From: a virus
Length of the DNA stretch: 62,365 nt
Direction: 5' to 3' (one strand)
Virus record (IMG/VR): IMGVR_UViG_3300034066_001502
Coordinates: 1 to 62,365 of that record
This document shows positions 61,501 through 62,365 of this stretch, piece after piece. How positions within the stretch are numbered: position 1 is the first letter of the stretch; each line of letters opens with the position of its first letter. The notes beneath the pieces were generated by a model. The model was given only the letters and a program-made list of their open reading frames with translations. It was not told where the DNA came from and made no database searches. Position numbers and translations under genes: made by a program.

Positions 61501-62365
61501 TTGGCGTTGGAGTGTTAGTTGGTGTTGAAGTGTTAGTTGGTGTTTGGGTTGGTGTTTGGGTCGGCGTTTCAGTTGGTGTAGGTGTGTTAGTTGGCGTTTC
61601 AGTTGGTGTTGGAGTGTTAGTTGGTGTATTAGTTGGTGTTTGGGTTGGAGTTGGTGTTGGTAAACAAAAAGTTAAACACTCAATTATACCAACATATTCT
61701 CCCTCACCAGTTAAATTTTGTACACAATTACCCTCGACACAATCATAAGTGTTACATACACTGTCACACTCTTCAAATGTAGAAAAATATCCTGTACCAT
61801 CACCTGGGTCAAAACAATAAATACCATTACAGTCCCAAGACGGAATATACGTTGATGTAGGAGTTGGAGTTTGGGTTGGAGTTTGGGTTTGGGTTGGAGT
61901 TTTAGTTGGCGTTGGAGTTTGGGTTGGAGTTTTAGTTGGAGTTTTAGTTGGAGTTTTAGTTGGCGTTTGGCTTGGAGTTTTAGTTGGTGTAGGTGTATTT
62001 GTTGGTGTTACTGTATTTGTTGGTGTAAGGGTATTTGTTGGTGTTGGTGTATTTGTTGGCGTTTCAGTATTTGCTGGAGTTGAAGTATTTGTTGGTGTTA
62101 CTGTATTTGTTGGTGTAAGTGTATTTGTTGGGGTGGGAGTATTTGTTGGCGTTTCAGTATTTGTTGGGGTTACAGTATTTGTTGGTGTTACAGTATTTGT
62201 TGGTGTTTTAGTTGGTGTATTTGTTGGTGTGTTTGTTGGAGTATTTGTTGGTGTGTTTGTTGTCGTATTAGTCGGTGTTTGAGTGTTAGTTGGAGTGTTA
62301 GTCGGTGTTTGGGTTGGTGATAATCCTGGTGTTGGTGTGTTTGTTGGTGTAGGAGTATTTGTTGG
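58559..62365 (-). CDS. Giant Thr-Pro repeat fibre/adhesin protein, partial (5' end beyond window)
   Basis: The minus-strand frame is open from the right edge of the window to a stop at 58559, at least 1268 codons; a GTG at 60094 is only an internal Val codon. From the N-terminal side it contains (a) a Thr-Pro repeat (62365 to ~61856), (b) a Cys-rich domain (~61855-61661), (c) a very long Thr-Pro repeat (~61660-59765) with Asn, Glu, Gln or Val in the x position of four-residue units such as PTNT and PTET, (d) a beta domain (~59760-59395) including [21 protein letters not shown], (e) a short Thr-Pro linker, (f) a propeller-like domain (~59297-58612) with [15 protein letters not shown] and [15 protein letters not shown], and (g) a Thr-Pro tail. 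It resembles a mucin-like stalk with terminal domains. The start, total length and attachment domain are not visible. Confidence 0.85.
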   Translation of the reverse strand, partial: PTNTPTPTNTPTPGLSPTQTPTNTPTNTQTPTNTTTNTPTNTPTNTPTNTPTKTPTNTVTPTNTVTPTNTETPTNTPTPTNTLTPTNTVTPTNTSTPANTETPTNTPTPTNTLTPTNTVTPTNTPTPTKTPSQTPTKTPTKTPTKTPTQTPTPTKTPTQTQTPTQTPTPTSTYIPSWDCNGIYCFDPGDGTGYFSTFEECDSVCNTYDCVEGNCVQNLTGEGEYVGIIECLTFCLPTPTPTQTPTNTPTNTPTPTETPTNTPTPTETPTQTPTQTPTNTSTPTNTPTPTETPTNTPTPTETPTNTPTPTETPTQTPTNTPTPTNTPTPTETPTQTPTNTPTPTNTPTPTQTPTQTPTNTPTPTNTPTPTETPTQTPTNTPTPTETPTNTPTETPTNTPTETPTETPTNTPTQTNTPSPTETPTNTPTETPTNTPTETPTNTPTETPTNTPTPTETPTNTPTETPTPTETPTNTPTETPTNTPTETPTNTPTPTETPTNTPTETPTNTPTETPTQTPTQTPTETPTNTPTETPTNTPTPTNTPTPTVTPTPTNTPTPTETPTNTPTETPTNTPTETPTNTPTETPTNTPTETPTNTPTPTETPTNTPTETPTNTPTQTETPTNTPTNTPTPTQTPTPTETPTNTPTNTPTPTQTPTPTNTPTPTVTLGLTPTPTNTSTPTNTITPTNTPTPTNTPTQTPTNTPTPTNTPTQTSTNTPTQTNTPTNTPTQTPTNTPTNTLTPTPTNTPTNTPTNTPTNTVTPTQTPTNTPTQTPTNTPTPTETPTPTPTNTPTNTPTQTPTQTPTQTQTNTPTNTVTNTQTPTNTPTPTETPTNTPTETPTNTPTNTPTNTPTQTNTPTNTVTPTVTPTSPPELPIYTGETVCDIPYNINTGITGSWQITVQLGSYVGTVSSIFNAYQVPDKFQVFWNGNLVIDTGFRGNAIFNPQLNTLGYPSVVGGGFVSTSWTKSTAFPDFATVVVTAPIDSTRFYFKLGCPTVTPTPTQTPTQTPTPTNTPTNTPTPTPLPIIPLCSVLINGGVDVYAYFPSSNTNVLLGNSFPFSPDIAHTTTKLWLYDGTILEYDITLSPWSATFNRTIECPLGVNLGNGLGSITNTELISTDDTVTPNQIIVLDITTSTAVSTVIGTLGVGRYVSGDILLTTTNKILVTNEGNDGVFLSQYSYPSGTFEVEVDITSTTSQPYGLFIDSGNIYVCNSGGEIYNVDVNFPYTQTLSNISGLFVGGASQVLSCCDTNLNLPPTPTPTNTPTPTPIA
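59765..61660 (-). repeat. Long tandem repeat encoding Thr-Pro four-residue units
   Basis: About 1.9 kb of 12-bp-based repeat units, with longer tandem blocks visible (e.g. the plus-strand TTGTTGGAGTTTCAGTTGG block recurs at 60.5-61.2 kb). On the minus strand it reads continuously as Thr, Pro, Asn, Glu and Gln. It has very few C on the plus strand. Near-identical blocks suggest recent expansion or recombination. Confidence 0.9.
61661..61855 (-). other. Cys-rich two-repeat domain within the Thr-Pro fibre
   Basis: Between Thr-Pro blocks lies a ~65-residue domain with two repeats of ~28 residues: [18 protein letters not shown], then EECDSVC; and [18 protein letters not shown], then IECLTFC. Each has four Cys, suggesting two disulfides per repeat. 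I recall similar Cys repeats in Bacteroidota secreted and large-phage proteins; not checked. Confidence 0.65.
61856..62365 (-). repeat. Second Thr-Pro repeat block, open at window edge
   Basis: The same four-residue repeat type, N-terminal to the Cys-rich domain, with Lys, Val, Leu and Asn in the variable positions (PTKT, PTNT). It continues beyond the window, so its real length is unknown. Confidence 0.85.

Noticed and set aside
59765-61660. CRISPR-like regular repeats
   Set aside because: The units are 12 bp based, in frame, without constant spacers, and encode Thr-Pro peptide. There are no cas genes.
60204-62083. Long plus-strand frames rich in Cys-Trp-Ser-Phe or Val-Gly
   Set aside because: They are the antisense reading of the Thr-Pro repeats. 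The minus-strand frame is continuous from 58559 to the window edge and has non-repeat domains, while these frames are pure repeat translations.
46345-62365. Diversity-generating retroelement acting on the fibre genes
   Set aside because: No reverse transcriptase, template repeat or adenine-biased variable region is visible in this window.

Overview
The window is a contiguous piece of a large, AT-rich, T4-like contractile-tailed phage (myovirus). The call rests on an interleaved T4 gene set: baseplate wedge gp25, gp6 and gp53-like proteins, gp19-like tail tube, gp18-like sheath, gp13-like neck protein, family B DNA polymerase, gp41-like helicase, UvsX, RNase H/FEN exonuclease, gp32-like SSB and NrdA/NrdB. 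Terminase, portal and major capsid genes are not present, so this is only part of the genome. Start codons mostly lack Shine-Dalgarno sequences and have A-rich leaders, which fits a Bacteroidota (flavobacterial) host; the host is an inference. I saw no tRNA, CRISPR array, IS element or integrase.

Layout: 1-6.6 kb (minus) holds baseplate genes, ending in a very large gp7-position protein that runs off the left edge. 6.7-14.9 kb (minus) is a DNA metabolism block, transcribed in the order SSB, UvsX, exonuclease, hypothetical, helicase, NrdB, NrdA. It starts at a sigma70-consensus promoter and ends at a clear terminator. 15-36 kb (minus) is the tail block: scaffold-like Pro-rich protein, 2246-aa hub-like protein, gp53-like protein, 1693-aa baseplate protein with an internal OmpA-like domain, tape measure, a chaperone pair with a candidate +1 frameshift, tail tube, HAD phosphatase and sheath. 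36.3-38.6 kb (minus) holds small neck/tail genes, with a ribbon-helix-helix-like gene on the plus strand just before them. 38.6-43.5 kb (plus) encodes a SNF2 helicase, a superoxide dismutase/nuclease-like fusion, gp13 and a small protein. 43.5-46.3 kb (minus) is the DNA polymerase.

46.3-62.4 kb (minus) is an accessory region. From upstream to downstream it has a giant Thr-Pro repeat fibre protein (5' end outside the window), seven genes for a Skp1-type (GT60) GlcNAc-transferase, other glycosyltransferases and a methyltransferase, a BppU-like protein with a Thr/Pro tail, an Asn-rich beta-solenoid fibre, another fibre protein, two small hypotheticals and a prolyl-hydroxylase-like 2OG-Fe(II) oxygenase. 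My main hypothesis is that this is a virion glycosylation system. The oxygenase would make hydroxyproline on Thr/Pro-rich linkers, GT60 would add GlcNAc, and the fucosyltransferase-like and other enzymes would extend it, analogous to the eukaryotic Skp1 pathway.

Regulation: a recurrent TATTTAT element lies 4-60 nt upstream of most structural genes on the coding strand, in both orientations of the genome, and probably marks the late promoter. Hairpin terminators separate the transcription units.
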